Of a stretch of 64,000 bases of DNA, positions 12,166-23,875 are shown piece by piece (within the stretch, counting starts at the first letter, position 1; every line of letters begins with the position of its first letter). This DNA is from Massariosphaeria phaeospora (lineage: Eukaryota; Ascomycota; Dothideomycetes; Pleosporales): assembly GCA_011032825.1 (NCBI GenBank), contig JAADJZ010000002.1, positions 1,674,001 through 1,738,000 of the forward strand, read 5' to 3'. The position numbers were made by a program, and so were the translations under genes. Below the pieces are notes generated by a model, which searched no databases, had not been told where the DNA came from, and worked only from the letters and a program-made list of their open reading frames with translations.

Positions 12166-13362
12166 ATGAGCTTGACCCCATTGTTAGAGGAGTCGATGCG
12201 AGAACTCCCAGGACGATTTCCTTTATATGCACCTTCAGTCACTTCGATTACGGATCGAGCTGTACGCGAACTTAGACCGCGGACACCAAGACTTACGGCA
12301 ATTGGAACCGGCCCCTCTCAGGGTGATTTTACCGCCCCTGCATCCGCATGCCGAAGACCTCGCTTTTCAGGAGCCCAGAGTGACTTATTGCCCCAACGAC
12401 GCCGACGACAGAGATCACTGCCTGACCGACAAGCGGATCCGTACTACACACCAACAGGTTCTCGACCTTTTGAAACTAGACGAGCAGTCTCCGATACACG
12501 CTACAACTCGAACAGGCGTGATCTTCCCGCAGACCATGGGAGCCCCATCCGAATAATACGGCGAAAATGCCAGCTCCCGTCCAGGTACACGAACCAACCT
12601 GAGAATGATCAAGGGTTGGACTCAGATGCATCTCCACCCCCATCCCCTGTATCCGCCCAACGAGTCCACAACGAGCTCCGCACCTGTCTAACCAAAGACC
12701 TCACGCCCGACTCGCGAGCAGGCGTCGTCTACATCCTACGCGCCGAGAACTCCCGTCTCCTCAAGATCGGCTCAACCATGAACTTCAAGCGGCGCCTGCA
12801 AGAGCTCCAACGCGATTACGGGCGCAAACTGGAAACCGTGCTCGTCTCCGAATTCCTCGAAAACTACGCGCGAGTCGAGAAACTCGCGCAAGCCGATCTT
12901 TGGCATCTCTGCAGGCCGTTTAAGTGCCCGTGCGCGACTGAGCATAGAGAGTGGCACGAAGTAGACGAGACTGTGGCGATCAACACGGTGCAGAGATGGG
13001 TGGACTTCATGCGGGAGCAGCAGCCTTACGATGAGACCTCGGGGAAGCTGAAGCACATATGGAAGCATCTGCTTTCAAAGAGCCGGTTGGCGACGACGCG
13101 GGATCATGAAGTGCGCTGGGAACAGTGGGCCCGCATTGTTGATTGTCCCACCCGTGTCGAGCATCTGAAGTACCGAGTAGAGTGGTTAAGGCGACATGGA
13201 ATCTGGATGCATGCCTGGGTATATGTGTGGCAGGTGTTTTGCGTGCTCTTGTGCACGTTGGTGTTCTTGCTGCTTAGGAGTCCGTCCGTCTTTTTTCTGC
13301 TTGTGACAACCACAGCGTGTGCGTATTGGAGCATGGTAGGTGACAAGAGAATAAGTAGATGA
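12166..13362 (+). CDS. T5orf172 / GIY-YIG-like domain protein with C-terminal membrane helix
   Basis: Single exon, 398 residues from the first ATG (12166); the frame is open further upstream without an ATG. Residues 1-165 are Arg/Pro/Ser-rich and look disordered. From about residue 186, GVVYILRAENSRLLKIGSTMN followed by RRLQEL matches the T5orf172 (MUG113-type) branch of the GIY-YIG superfamily, with the VYIL and KIGS cores. A Cys-rich CRPFKCPC segment and an EWHEV block follow, as in fungal members. Residues about 355-392 are strongly hydrophobic (two closely spaced segments), suggesting a membrane anchor or hairpin. GIY-YIG domains are often nucleases, but fungal T5orf172 proteins are poorly characterised, so nuclease activity is inference. 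Confidence 0.75.
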   Translation: MSLTPLLEESMRELPGRFPLYAPSVTSITDRAVRELRPRTPRLTAIGTGPSQGDFTAPASACRRPRFSGAQSDLLPQRRRRQRSLPDRQADPYYTPTGSRPFETRRAVSDTRYNSNRRDLPADHGSPIRIIRRKCQLPSRYTNQPENDQGLDSDASPPPSPVSAQRVHNELRTCLTKDLTPDSRAGVVYILRAENSRLLKIGSTMNFKRRLQELQRDYGRKLETVLVSEFLENYARVEKLAQADLWHLCRPFKCPCATEHREWHEVDETVAINTVQRWVDFMREQQPYDETSGKLKHIWKHLLSKSRLATTRDHEVRWEQWARIVDCPTRVEHLKYRVEWLRRHGIWMHAWVYVWQVFCVLLCTLVFLLLRSPSVFFLLVTTTACAYWSMVGDKRISR

Positions 13363-13578
13363 GTTTAGTGCAACAGAAATTAGATTATATTTAGAGTTAC
13401 TACATTATTTTTACCCTAAATTCACGATGCAAATGGCGGTGCTTCTACAAGTAGAGTTTGCGCATCTCTAATCGTCCACGTAGCCCAAAAAAAATATAAA
13501 AAGTATCTACCCAATCACTCAATCATTCTCTCGCAATCACAAACGTTACAAACAAACTGCAAAAATATTATCTTCAAC

Positions 13579-13663
13579 TGACCCCATTGTGATTTGAACA
13601 CAAAACCTTCGGGTAAATCCGAGATCTCTGGAATCCGACGCGCTACCATTGCGCCATAGGGCC
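13579..13663 (-). tRNA. tRNA-Trp (CCA) with a short anticodon-loop intron
   Basis: Read on the minus strand. The acceptor stem GGCCCTA pairs with TGGGGTC (two G-U pairs), the D-stem GCGC/GCGC is perfect, and the T-arm has TTGTG / TTCAAAT / CACAA with perfect pairing. The anticodon stem TCGGA with loop TTCCAGA gives anticodon CCA. About 13 extra bases after position 37 separate it from the 3' anticodon strand CCCGA, so a short intron at the usual 37/38 site is inferred. Without the intron the length is 72 nt including the discriminator. One A-C mismatch closes the anticodon stem next to the loop. Confidence 0.85.
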
Positions 13664-14737
13664 TGTGGTGATTTGATGGAAGTTTGCTCACGTTATTAAT
13701 ATATAACCATAAGTAAAACGACTCTGTGTGAAGTGAAAGAGTTTTCCTTAGTCTGTGAATTGGGCCGGTGAAGCTTTTGTGTGTGTGGGGTAATGAGTCA
13801 TATTCTCGCCTAAAAATAGCTCTATCTTGTTGGAGGGGTATCCATGGCCGCGCTAGATGAACCACTTCGGGTTGATCACGGAGTGTCTTTTGCTGATACA
13901 TGATTTGAAGGTACACATTTGGTATGGTTTGCTATGTAAAATGGATAATACACCAGCTTGCTAGAATCTGTTGATCTCTAGGCATTGTGGATGTAACGTG
14001 CAAACCAAAAGCTATCGAATCAGATGTAGCTACATGGCAATTTCCCAATGACTCTATCAACAATCTCCAACTCAGAATCCGTAAAGAGAGACCTAATCCG
14101 CTGATTTTGAATATCTCACGAAGCTGTGCTCTTCGTGGTTGTTGGAGGTTCCGCTTAGCACACAACCTCGGCTCAAGAAACGAATCCGGCAGGTCCCGGT
14201 TTCGGTCTTTCCGGAAGAGACGGATGACGCCCTGCATCCTAAAGTTGGTGACTTCCTCATACATACACAGGTGCATCCATCTATCGCATCCATTCTTCAC
14301 AGGCCTGCATGCAATCAGCTATCGGGCGCCGTATCGCATACTCGACTAGGACGTTGATGGTCGCCGAGTCCCGAACCCGGGTGAGACGAAACGGACTTCT
14401 GGACGGCTGAAACGTCTACAGAGTGAGCGTTTGGAGTTACGCCATCGCACTGGTAATCATAGCACGCGACACAGCCATTCTTGGAGCATATATATTCTCG
14501 AGACGGTTCCTGCCGGTGGGGTTGTGGGCCTTTGCGTCATTCGATCACCGGGGATCGGCTCTGCCCAAGTGAAGCCTTGTCGATTATTTGAGATATACGC
14601 GACTAAAGAGCCTTTACGAAGAAGACCGTTGTTGTCAAGAACAGAGTTTATCGGGGGAAGAGTTCGGGGTCAGGACAAAAACCTGCTGAGAAAAGAGTCT
14701 ATCTCGGTGGACAACGCCTAAGTTACGCCTCATCGCC
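13664..14737. other. Intergenic region
   Basis: About 1.07 kb between the tRNA and the next coding gene. Short frames overlap on both strands but none has a domain. Nothing else recognised. Confidence 0.4.
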
Positions 14738-15700
14738 ATGCCGCAGTTCTTCGAACTCCCTCGGGAGATTCGTGACATGATCTATACAACAATTCTCACC
14801 GCAGAACAGCCCACCCCATCCCTAGAGAAGGGCCAGTGGCGGTTCAAATTCAGGGCTGAATTAGGACGAGAGTTGCTTCACAACGGCGAATATGGGTGCG
14901 CATACTCGATCGAGCAGACACCTACCACGTGTACGAATGTTCTCCGATGCAATCAGCAGGTCCATGCGGAGATGACAGCGGCAATTGAACGAGCGAGGAG
15001 AAAGGAAATGGTAGCCGTCAAGCTGGATTGCATTGCCGAGGACGAGAGCTTCCACTACTTTACGTGGCTAGCGATGCCACTTGTGAAGACGAGCTGGAAC
15101 ATGCAGAAGATCAAGTCGAGGATCATGCCGGGCTGGGCAGGCTTGCTGGTGGGGAACTATCTCCCGTGTTCGCACCGCAGTGGCCTAGTATATCGAAGCC
15201 CATCAACCGCCATCCATCAGTTTTGGATAGACGTCCGGCCCGTGGGCAATCGATTGAAGAAGATGTTCACGAATGGTACTCAGCCCGAGCGGACATCATG
15301 GGCCGTCTGCGCCGCTCTCAAGCGCATCCTCGACAAAGGGCCACACTTCTCTAGCAAGCAAGCCACGAAGAATGAGATCACCATCGACGAGCTCGTGCTC
15401 AACGTGGTGACTCCGCCCAATGTCCCACCAGTGAAATTCCTCGACCAGGACTTTGCGATGGATGAAGTCAAGGATGGAGTGGTACACCCTCACACCGTTG
15501 CCAAGGAACTCATCGATGTCTGGTCGAAAATATGGACCGGTCACAGCTACAAAGGCATATTTTACCAGATCCTGCTGCAACGGATTAAACGAGTACGGGT
15601 GTGTGTCAATGGAGAGACGCGGGGAGTTCGTGAGCTAAGGCGCGAACTGGAAAGAGGGCAGGAGGAGAGGCGGCGAATTGCTGCGAGAGTGGGCGGGTGA
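14738..15700 (+). CDS. F-box-like / 2EXR-type fungal protein, hypothetical
   Basis: Single exon, 320 residues, from ATG 14738 in context GCCATGC. The N-terminus FFELPREIRDMIYTTIL matches the LP-x-EIR-x-x-IY motif that opens many fungal F-box-like and 2EXR-family proteins. A later CTNVLRCNQQVHAEM fits the typical 'L..C.Q...E' helix after that motif. The remainder is mixed alpha/beta-looking, ending in a basic, Glu/Arg-rich helix (RELRRELERGQEERRR). The family is large and lineage-expanded in Pezizomycotina and mostly uncharacterised. A role as a ubiquitin-ligase adaptor is possible but not shown. Confidence 0.8.
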   Translation: MPQFFELPREIRDMIYTTILTAEQPTPSLEKGQWRFKFRAELGRELLHNGEYGCAYSIEQTPTTCTNVLRCNQQVHAEMTAAIERARRKEMVAVKLDCIAEDESFHYFTWLAMPLVKTSWNMQKIKSRIMPGWAGLLVGNYLPCSHRSGLVYRSPSTAIHQFWIDVRPVGNRLKKMFTNGTQPERTSWAVCAALKRILDKGPHFSSKQATKNEITIDELVLNVVTPPNVPPVKFLDQDFAMDEVKDGVVHPHTVAKELIDVWSKIWTGHSYKGIFYQILLQRIKRVRVCVNGETRGVRELRRELERGQEERRRIAARVGG

Positions 15701-16798
15701 TGCCTACATTGGCTGGGGTGCTTATCACGCGATTATGGAAGCCCCACAAGCGCATTCAAGAAGCCCATCCATAGTTCACCGGTGGCCATGTGGGTGTTAT
15801 CTCGTCAGCCAGACGCTATTCTTGGCTTCACGGTCTGCGGCTAGCGTTATATATGTCCAGCTGGCAGTGCCTAGTGACTTGACGGGGAGTTTACCGTTAG
15901 CGAGGCCGGCAATTTCGCAAAGGCCGCGGTCAGCCATGGCGGAGTCGTTGGTGCTCTCGCCACTCAACGGCTGATTGGCAGGCGTGCCAGAGTCAGGGGT
16001 ATGTCTAACGGCACGGCCGCGGTACGGCACGCATAGAGGCCGGCTTCATTTCAAGCGCACCGCTTCAACAACCCCATCGTCCGCCGTCGCTCGATACATA
16101 CATATCAACGTGCGGGGCTATACAGCAGCAGCGCCATCACCATCTCCCGCGATAAGCCGCAACGGCGACTATCGATAACGAGGTGCAGACGCTCTGCCCC
16201 GGATCGAGTCAATGGGCTCGTGGGGGCTAAAAATGGACGGTTGCCGCTCCCTGCCCGGCTGGCTGACCAACGCCAACGCCCATTTTCTGCTCATTTTCCG
16301 CTCCTGCGGCGTGCAGGCCGGGCCTTGGCTGAGGAAGATGTTTGCTTGAAACACGTCTCCGCGTCGCGCCCTTGCTGGTGCTGCCGCCTCGCTATTCGTC
16401 GCAGCGAGCGCCTCGCGCGCCCTCATTGGCTGCCTGCGCGGTCGCCTCAGGGGCAGCGAGACGCAGGGGCCGCTTGTCGTACACCGTTGCGCCAGCCCGA
16501 CTGCACGTCTGTCTGACACCCCGGGGCTGCCGGGCTCATTTTCTGCTTCTCCATCTTTCTGTCGCTCCTTGCCCGCTATAACTACCTTCGCTGCCCGTTC
16601 CCTTGACCTGTCTGGCCTTTTTGCAGTCTCTGCGTCCCCTCCTTTGCCACGGCTCGCCCTCTCAAGAGACAATCCCCCCCAGCGAGTACAGGTCCTCAGA
16701 CCCGCTCTAATTCCGAACCACCAAACAGCCACTGCTGGACAGTACTCACAGCTTAATTATTACACTCCAGCCCGGGAAACGTGTCCTCGCCGATCACC
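15701..16798. other. Intergenic region, promoter of the bestrophin gene
   Basis: 1.1 kb, GC-rich around 16000-16600, then pyrimidine-rich close to the bestrophin start (about 16500-16690), as in many fungal leaders. No coding exon supported. Confidence 0.5.
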
Positions 16799-18497
16799 AT
16801 GACCTCTTCCATCTCCACCAAGTCTCTCAAGCCTCATGACATCGACGTCCCTTCCACCAGCGGAGGCCCGCCGGATTTTGGCGGGCCCATGTCACCGCGG
16901 TCGTGGAAGAACGGGCCGTACACTCGACAGGCCCCGTCACGGAAGCCAACGAACGCCAGCGTGGACCTGGACGATTACTTTGTGCGTCTCGCTGAATCTT
17001 CTCCCAATGCTGCATAGACTAATGGCTTTCTCAGGTCGGGCCTCGCGACATGTCGAAGCACTCCAAATGGCCTTTCTTCCTCCGCATGCACGGGTCCGTG
17101 CTCCCCAAGATGCTTCTGCCATTGCTCGTAGTTGCCGCCTGGTCGACCCTCATTACCTGCGTTTCTGAATTCTACTATGCTCTCAAAGTCAAAAGCATCT
17201 TGCTTACAGTTCTCGGTTTCGTCGTCGGTCTTGCCATCTCCTTCCGCACCTCGTCCGCCTATGAACGCTACACCGAGGGCCGCCGGTACTGGTCACAGTT
17301 GCTCTTTGTAAGCCAGAACTTGTCTAGGACTATTTGGCTCCATGCCAACGAGCGTGAAGGCGACCTCGGCAAGGAGGACCTGCTTCAGAAGCTGTGAGCA
17401 TAATCCCAGCGTTTTCCTTCTGATGTACCCACTAATGCTTTAACAGCTCTGCTTTGAACCTGATTGTGGCCTACGCGGTGGCTGTCAAGCACAAGCTCCG
17501 CTTCGAGCCTGGTATCGATTACCCTGATCTCAAAGAGCGCATCGAGTATCTCGATACGTTTGCAAAAGCCGCTGAAGCCGATATCCCGAAGGCGCACGAA
17601 TACGGCAAGATGAAGGAGCTGGGCGAGTACCTCGGAGTTACCTTCGCTGAATCTAACCCCCGCAAGAGGATCAAGCGCTCCAAGAAGCCCCTCGGCAACC
17701 TTCCCCTTGAGATTCTGAACCACATCTCTTCGTACGTACACAGCATCTGCGACAACAAGACTATGGATATCGGTCTCTACCAGAATCAAGCCAGTGAGTT
17801 GCTCAATCTCTAGTCTCAACTCGAGAACCCTGAAACTAACAACCCCCCAGTCAACAGCGTCGTAGCCCTCAACGAAGTCCTCGTCGGTGTCGAACGTGTC
17901 CTCCACACCCCCCTTCCCGTTGCCTACTCCATCGCCATCTCACAGATAACCTGGGTCTACGTCATGATGTTGCCGTTCCAGATGTGGGAGGACCTCCGGT
18001 GGGTCACTATCCCCGGGTGCATATTCGCCGCCTACATCATCCTCGGCATCGCCGCCATTGGTCGCGAAATCGAAAACCCCTTCGGCATGGACGTCAACGA
18101 CCTGCCCCTCGAAGCCTACTGCGAGGAACTCGAAATGGACATCGACGTCATCACCGCAACGCCGAGACCCATGCCCATGCAGTTCATGCGCAAGCCCGGC
18201 AACATGCCCATCTGGCCGCTCAGCCAGAAGAGCTTCGAGGGCTGGCTGCGCCGCGACAAGCACGATGTCAGGGACGCGCTCATGACGAAGACGAAGGCGG
18301 ATATGCAGGTGCGACGCAGCATGAATCCCCCGCGGGAGAACCTCGAACCTGAGAAGAACAGCGGGGTGGCGCAGCCGTTCGACCAGGATGAGGCTACGCT
18401 CGCGGCGCCAAACACGAGTATAGATACGACTCGCGGTACGGCTACGGGGAACGCCGCAAGTAAGGGTACGATGTCGGTGGGCGTCATGTCGGGATAA
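16799..18497 (+). CDS. Bestrophin / UPF0187-family anion channel
   Basis: Exons 16799..16981, 17035..17393, 17447..17793 and 17851..18497; all introns are 50-60 nt GT-AG and keep frame. Product 511 residues. Membrane segments follow HGSVLPKMLLPLL and the block ISFRTSSAYERYTEGRRYW, a hallmark of the fungal/bacterial bestrophin-like family. A second hydrophobic pair is followed by EIENPFGMDVNDLPLE, which is also family-typical. The C-terminal 150 residues are hydrophilic, Pro/Thr/Ser-rich and likely cytosolic. Related bestrophins are pentameric anion channels; the fungal members are little studied, so substrate and membrane are inferred. Start at ATG 16799 (context ACCATGA). Confidence 0.93.
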
Positions 18498-19272
18498 ACC
18501 AGAGGCGCAAACCTTTGTCCCTCGCCCTCCGTCCGTCCCTTTTCCCATTTTCACATTCTCACAAAGCCCGCAAAATTGGAACGCCGGTATGGTTTCATCC
18601 TACCTTTCTCTGTCTTTGGTTTGGTTTGGCGCGGTGTTCCGGAGTACCCTACCTGCGCGCTTCCGTTCCTTGGAGCCAGCCAGCCTAGTCGGCGGACATG
18701 TCTCTGCATAGCGTTGGGTTTTCACAGTCGTACTTGATTTTGCGTTGCTCTTCAACTCGCTTGATCGCATTTTGCAGCCATGTCAGTAGTCGGTATCTTG
18801 GCCGGTCGATTCGATTCGACGGCCGGCTGATAGATTTGTAAAAAGTTTTCAATGGGATTTCCACAGTTCGTATACGTGGTTTTTGAGTGTGTGATTTGGT
18901 CTGTCTGTCTGTCTGTCTGTCTGGATTGGACTGAATATGGTGCCTGAAGTACTGCATGCATGTACCTTGCTATTATGCCTGCAAGGGAGTCGCTGAGTAG
19001 GAGATTTACAGAATGCTAATAATTGTTTGTTTCTAGACATAAAGCTGTGAGGCTGGACACTTCTCTTCTGCAATTCGTCCATTTGACATTCCTGATATCG
19101 AACGTTGTGGGTATATTCTTGAATTCGAGACTATGTACATAACGTACTAAACATATATACCGCCACGACCCTCACCGCCAGTATCGTGGGTGTCCACTCC
19201 CGTTTCCACCCGACATCCCCACCGCATCAAGCTCGCCTCGCATCGCACACGTACAATCAACCCCTCTCTCCC
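18498..19272. other. Convergent intergenic spacer
   Basis: 775 bases between the stops of the bestrophin gene and the POT gene on the opposite strand. Contains the tetranucleotide repeat at 18901; otherwise probably the two 3' UTRs. Confidence 0.5.
18901..18922 (+). repeat. (CTGT)n microsatellite
   Basis: Five and a half uninterrupted CTGT units in a non-coding spacer. A similar ACAG run lies near 61048 on the other strand sense. Confidence 0.95.
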
Positions 19273-21044
19273 TCATACCGTCGCCTTATTGCGCCCGTCC
19301 CCCTTAAACAGCCCCCAGAACAGCAAGCCCGCAACGCCGCTCACGGCACTCAGAATGCAATACATGACCGCCAGCGACGGATTTTTGGCCAACTGCGCAA
19401 TGCCGATGGACAGCGCAGCGCCGCTCGCAAACGTCAACATGTACAGCGCGACGACGAGCGACCGCATCGAGGGCGGGGCGCGCGTGGCGGCCCATTCGAG
19501 GCCGGCGGGCATGATGAAGACCTCGGAGATGCCGGTGAGGATGTAGAGGGGGGTTTGGGCGCCGATGTGGGTGTGATTCGGGACCGAGCCGTCGCGACAG
19601 CCTCCTTGTCCTGGGCAGTCGTACTCTGGCTGCGTCTTGGCCTGGTATATCGTGGATTGGAGGACCGCGGCGTAGGCCATTGCGGCGCTGATGCACAGGA
19701 AGCCGATGGCCATGCGGGTGATCGGGCCTGGTCGCGCGCGGTGGCGGTGCAGGAAGGGAAATATCAAGGAGTCGAGGAGGGGGGCGAAGACGATGACTGT
19801 GAGCGGGTTGAGCGAGGCGAGCAGGTTGTTCGACACGCCGTGCGGTTCTAGCGTGCCGGCCTGGGAGAGGAAATTGGTTGAGACTTGCAGCTGGCATGCG
19901 GTGTACAGAGGGAAGAACAGGAATATCTTCGACGCGGATAAGGCCTGTTTGACGTCGCCAGAGCTGGACGATGGAGATGGTGCGGATGGACGCTGTCGTT
20001 GCCGCTGAAAGCGGGTTTTGAGGTAGCTCAGTAAGGGAGAGTTCTGAGGCGGTACCTGTATTATGCTACGGTTTTTGAGTAGGAGCAGAAGAAATCCTAC
20101 TACGATGATGGGAAGAGGGATGAAGAAGGCAGACGGGAAACCGTGACGTAGTTCCACCATGGTCGTCAAGAGGTTCAGGAAAGATCCAACTTGCGTAACC
20201 GCGTAGTAGAACAGAAACGCTCTGTCTCGGTGTAAGCCGTCGAGCGTTTGGAGCTCTAAAGTTTGCGAAGTCGTTACCTTGCGAGTGCCATCTGTCGATC
20301 AACGACCACCCTTTCTGTGCCTCGTCCGTCTGGTTGTCTGATGTCCGTAGTTATTACCTTCGGCGGCTCATCTTCTGGAAACTGGTCCGCGACCCATGCA
20401 CCCAAAGCCGACTTGATGCCTCCCGTGCCAATAGCAATTAATACCAGTGCAACGATCAAACCGGCCAGTCCCATATGACGGCTTCGATAATAGGGAATGG
20501 AGGTAACGAAGAGCACACATAGCCCGATGATGTACACAAGCGACGAGTATCTGATCGTCTTATATCTGCCGAGATACTGGTCGGCTACAATAGCCCCAGG
20601 TATCGGTGCCAGGTAGCAGAGTATGTTGAAGCCGAAACTAAGTCGGGTGGCAGTCGCTTGTCCAAAACCTGGTGAGGAGCAAGTACATTAGAAGAAGAAA
20701 CTTGAAGACATAGAATACGATGAGACATCTGAGGTGGGTAACGATCAGGTTGACAACCCACCTAACGCTCCATGGTGCAACGGATCGCCGGGCTTGTTCC
20801 CTATGTAGTTCTGGAGAGGCCCAGCGAGACCCCAGAATGCTGCGCGTTCACAGAGCTCCATGGCCAGAATAAGTATGACCGATGGCGGGATCGGCCCAGA
20901 TACACGCCGCAAGCCATAGTTGCTGGGGTGCTGCCACTCCACGGCCAGTCCAGTCGCCGGCCCAGCACTCAGAAGCGGCGCGGTTTCGGACGCATTGTCT
21001 GCCCGCGCTCGCGATGCACGACGCGCCGAGGAGGATCGAGGCAT
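19273..21044 (-). CDS. POT/PTR-family proton-coupled peptide transporter
   Basis: Exons on the complement: 21044..20762, 20668..20278 and 20221..19273; product 540 residues. The first helix region carries ELCERAAFW, the ExxER proton/peptide motif of POT transporters, followed by LQNYIGNKPGDPLHHGALG. Exon 2 encodes the family block IGTGGIKSALGAWVADQFPEDEPP, and its end ERVVVDRQMAL continues through the junction into AFLFYYAVTQVGSF. Hydrophobic helices continue to the C-terminus, ending in a basic tail. It should import di- and tripeptides at the plasma membrane. A longer frame upstream of ATG 21044 has no family similarity, so I start at the ATG giving the usual short acidic/Ser-rich N-terminus. 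Confidence 0.92.
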
Positions 21045-22125
21045 GTTAACGGAACTGTCGTCTGCTGTCGCGTCACGACGGCAAGCGTAGGAGAAGCGGA
21101 CTCTATGACGAGGCGCGAGGCAACACGAAGACTTGGCGTCCCGTCGCTGTGGGTCGAGATAAGCAGGCAGCCTGCGTGTTCGGGGTTGGACGCCTGAAGA
21201 GCGAATGCGAATCTCACGAGGCTGAGAACATGTCCAAGGCAGCCTGATAGAACGCATGTACAAGTGTCTAATCGAAGGTTTTACTAAAATTACTAAGAAG
21301 TCCCTGACTAAGATCGAGCTAGGCTCCAAATGGCCAAGCATGCAAACGACCGCACTTCCATCGATTCAATTGCGATTCTCATCCTTTTCCCTCGACTGCG
21401 CTATTAATCCGTTTTGTCGCTGCATTACACTTACGGCTAATCTGCTAGAGCTGTTTGGTGGTCTGCTGCACTGAAGACGCACCGTCGACCATGTGCGGCA
21501 TCATCAATGGCCATACGTGGTAAAACAAACATCATCCACTGTGTCGGGCTCTGCAGTCGTACGTTACCAATCTACTCCTATTTGTCATGGTCATCTGCTT
21601 GAACAACGAGCACATTTTGCCTTCTATAGAGGCACAACAGGGCGGAGTTCGACCGCCCGCCTGGGACATAACCGTGTGGGGAAAATCTGCATCACCATGC
21701 CACAACAGCTGATATGAGTGCTCTCAAATCTTCATGACCCCGCCAGTCCCGCAATTACATCCGCGCTGAAAGCAGGAAAACAACCTCGGGTTCGCGGCTC
21801 GGTTGACAGGGATGCATCCCCGTGTATGTGGCCGTCCGTATTGGATACAGTTTCCTCCGCATCTGGTTTAGAATCAATCGCTATCCCTGGCCGTCCCGAG
21901 CGCTTACGCTCATCGATGCCATATATCCGATCCGCGGCATCTATATTATTCGCGGTTGCCTTCTGATAAGCGCTGCGCGCTTCTTCGAATTCATTCCCTT
22001 TTCAGTTGCGAAGCTATCCTTCTACAGCTACCAGGAATTTAAAACCAAGGCCTGCAAATCGGCCCTATCTGACTCCGTGGCACCACAGGATTGGCTGCGA
22101 ATATCGCTCGGCCAGGATCACTACA
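21045..22125. other. Divergent intergenic region
   Basis: 1.08 kb between the POT gene (minus) and the acetyltransferase gene (plus). Both promoters should lie here. Overlapping short frames near 21718-22100 have no domain. Confidence 0.45.
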
Positions 22126-22913
22126 ATGTCTCTTCCAATCGATTTTGGCGCCTCTCTTCTTACATCCACGCGCATGGTGCTTCCAAATCCGGACAAACGC
22201 TCAGTCTTCTCACTAGAACGATGCAATGCATCTGACATGCCCAGAATTTTCGAACTCATATCCGACGCCTTCGGTCAACATCATCCGTATCTAGGCGCAC
22301 AGTTTCCTAAGCATGACACCCCGGTTGGAAGAACAGTCGGTGCGGAAAGAATCCTGGCAGAGTTCAATGGCGACAAACAGGCTACGTTCCTGAAGGTTGT
22401 GGATGAAAATGGTGTGGTTGTGGCTGGTGCTAAGTGGAAGACACATGATGGGGTCGTTCCACCCGAATCAAAAGTCGAAGGACATTGGTGGCAGAGCAAG
22501 GATGCAAAAGATTATGCGCAGCATTTGAGTACAGTGCTTCTTGTGAACAGGAGGCGGAAGCTGAAAGAGACAGATGGACATCTCCTCTGTGAGTATTTGC
22601 AGGCGCCCATGCCACACTTTAACACATTACATGGGGAGAGCTCATTCTTCTAGCCCTGAACTTCCTCGCAGTCGACCCAAGGTACCAGAGACGCGGCGCA
22701 GGAACAATGCTTACGCGGTGGGGTACTGCGTTTGCCGACGAAAGAGGAATTGAAATAATAGTTGAGGCATCGCCAATGAGTGTTGAGCTTTTCACCAAGG
22801 AGGGTTTTAATCTTTTGGATGATCACGAGCTTCCACTGCCGGATAAGTGGACTGCTAGACCAAAGCAGTGGATCTACTGGATGGTTAGACCGCCCAAGGA
22901 CACGAAGGGTTGA
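22126..22913 (+). CDS. GNAT-family N-acetyltransferase
   Basis: Exons 22126..22588 and 22654..22913, 240 residues; the intron starts GTGAGT and ends TCTAG. The N-terminal part has the fungal pattern CNASDMPRIFELISDAF. Exon 2 starts with LNFLAVDPRYQRRGAG, which supplies the beta-4 strand and the acetyl-CoA pyrophosphate loop Q-R-R-G-A-G. This is followed by a helix and EASPMSVELFTKEGF, the usual 'A..G..LYEK.GF' end of the fold. The substrate is not predictable. Start at ATG 22126; the frame is open further upstream but without the family's usual beginning. Confidence 0.88.
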
Positions 22914-23875
22914 AGCAGTGGATCTCTTCAGTGCTCAACTTGCCTACTTCCGGTTGGTAGGAGTATCATAATCGAAGCTTTCCAGGCGCATTCATCAGAA
23001 ATATACCATCATCAGACAACATCTACGATATCCCAAGGATTGTGGTAAAACTTCCAGCTTTACTATTTTGTTTCATTACATCACAAAATCGCTGTAGTCG
23101 CAGCTACACTGCCAACATTTGTATGCGGTTTTCTCTCACTATGACGGTCTGGATATCAGAGTGTGCAGTATTGATAACGACTGTAGGTTCTCATCCTTGT
23201 GTCCTTCAAACATTAATCATTCAGCGCTAGCCGACGGGTTTTCTTGTAGGTACAGATTCATTCGGCTGTGAGAAACCACACCTGTGTATAGTGTACCTTG
23301 AGCGACGGCTTTGATTCTCACCCGCATCCGCTTCGCTTACAAATAGCGGATCGGAAGCCCTTCTGTTTCCAACCGACCCAAGACACAGCTAGGTATGTAT
23401 GTTGGGAACGATTCAGAAGCAGGCGCTTACAAGGCGCACATCATAGGCTCGTTTGAGAACTCGCTCGCCCATCTGCGGCGAGGACTGCCAAGATCACCTC
23501 GCCTACCCTTCGTCGCATTCCGGAAACGTTTTTTGCGGAAAAACACCCACTGATATTGGGTCGAGGTAGGCAAAAATGGCGTTCTGCACGAACCCCGGGG
23601 GCTGATTGGGCGTTTGCTGCGGGGGCGGGAAAACAATCTGCTAGATTAATTCAGCCAAACTCGTGGCTGCTCTGTTCCACACGGAGTCCGTGGCTAAAGC
23701 ATGTCAGATACTCCTTCCTGGGGCGCCTCTCGAATGGGGTATTAAGCAGTAGTACATACGTTCCGCACCTTCCTGATGCCTCGACATCCTCCCACGTCCC
23801 ACGGTGTACCCACGCCGCGACCCACTTTCAAGGTGGTGTCATTGTTGTTTCTTCGCGAGCCCAGGGATCACGACT
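22914..23875. other. Intergenic region
   Basis: 960 bases between two same-strand genes. No coding exon supported; holds the promoter of the rhodopsin-domain gene. Confidence 0.45.

Noticed and set aside
14340..14400. A possible second tRNA (GAGTCCCGAACCCGGG)
   Set aside because: No pairing D-arm or acceptor stem could be built around it.
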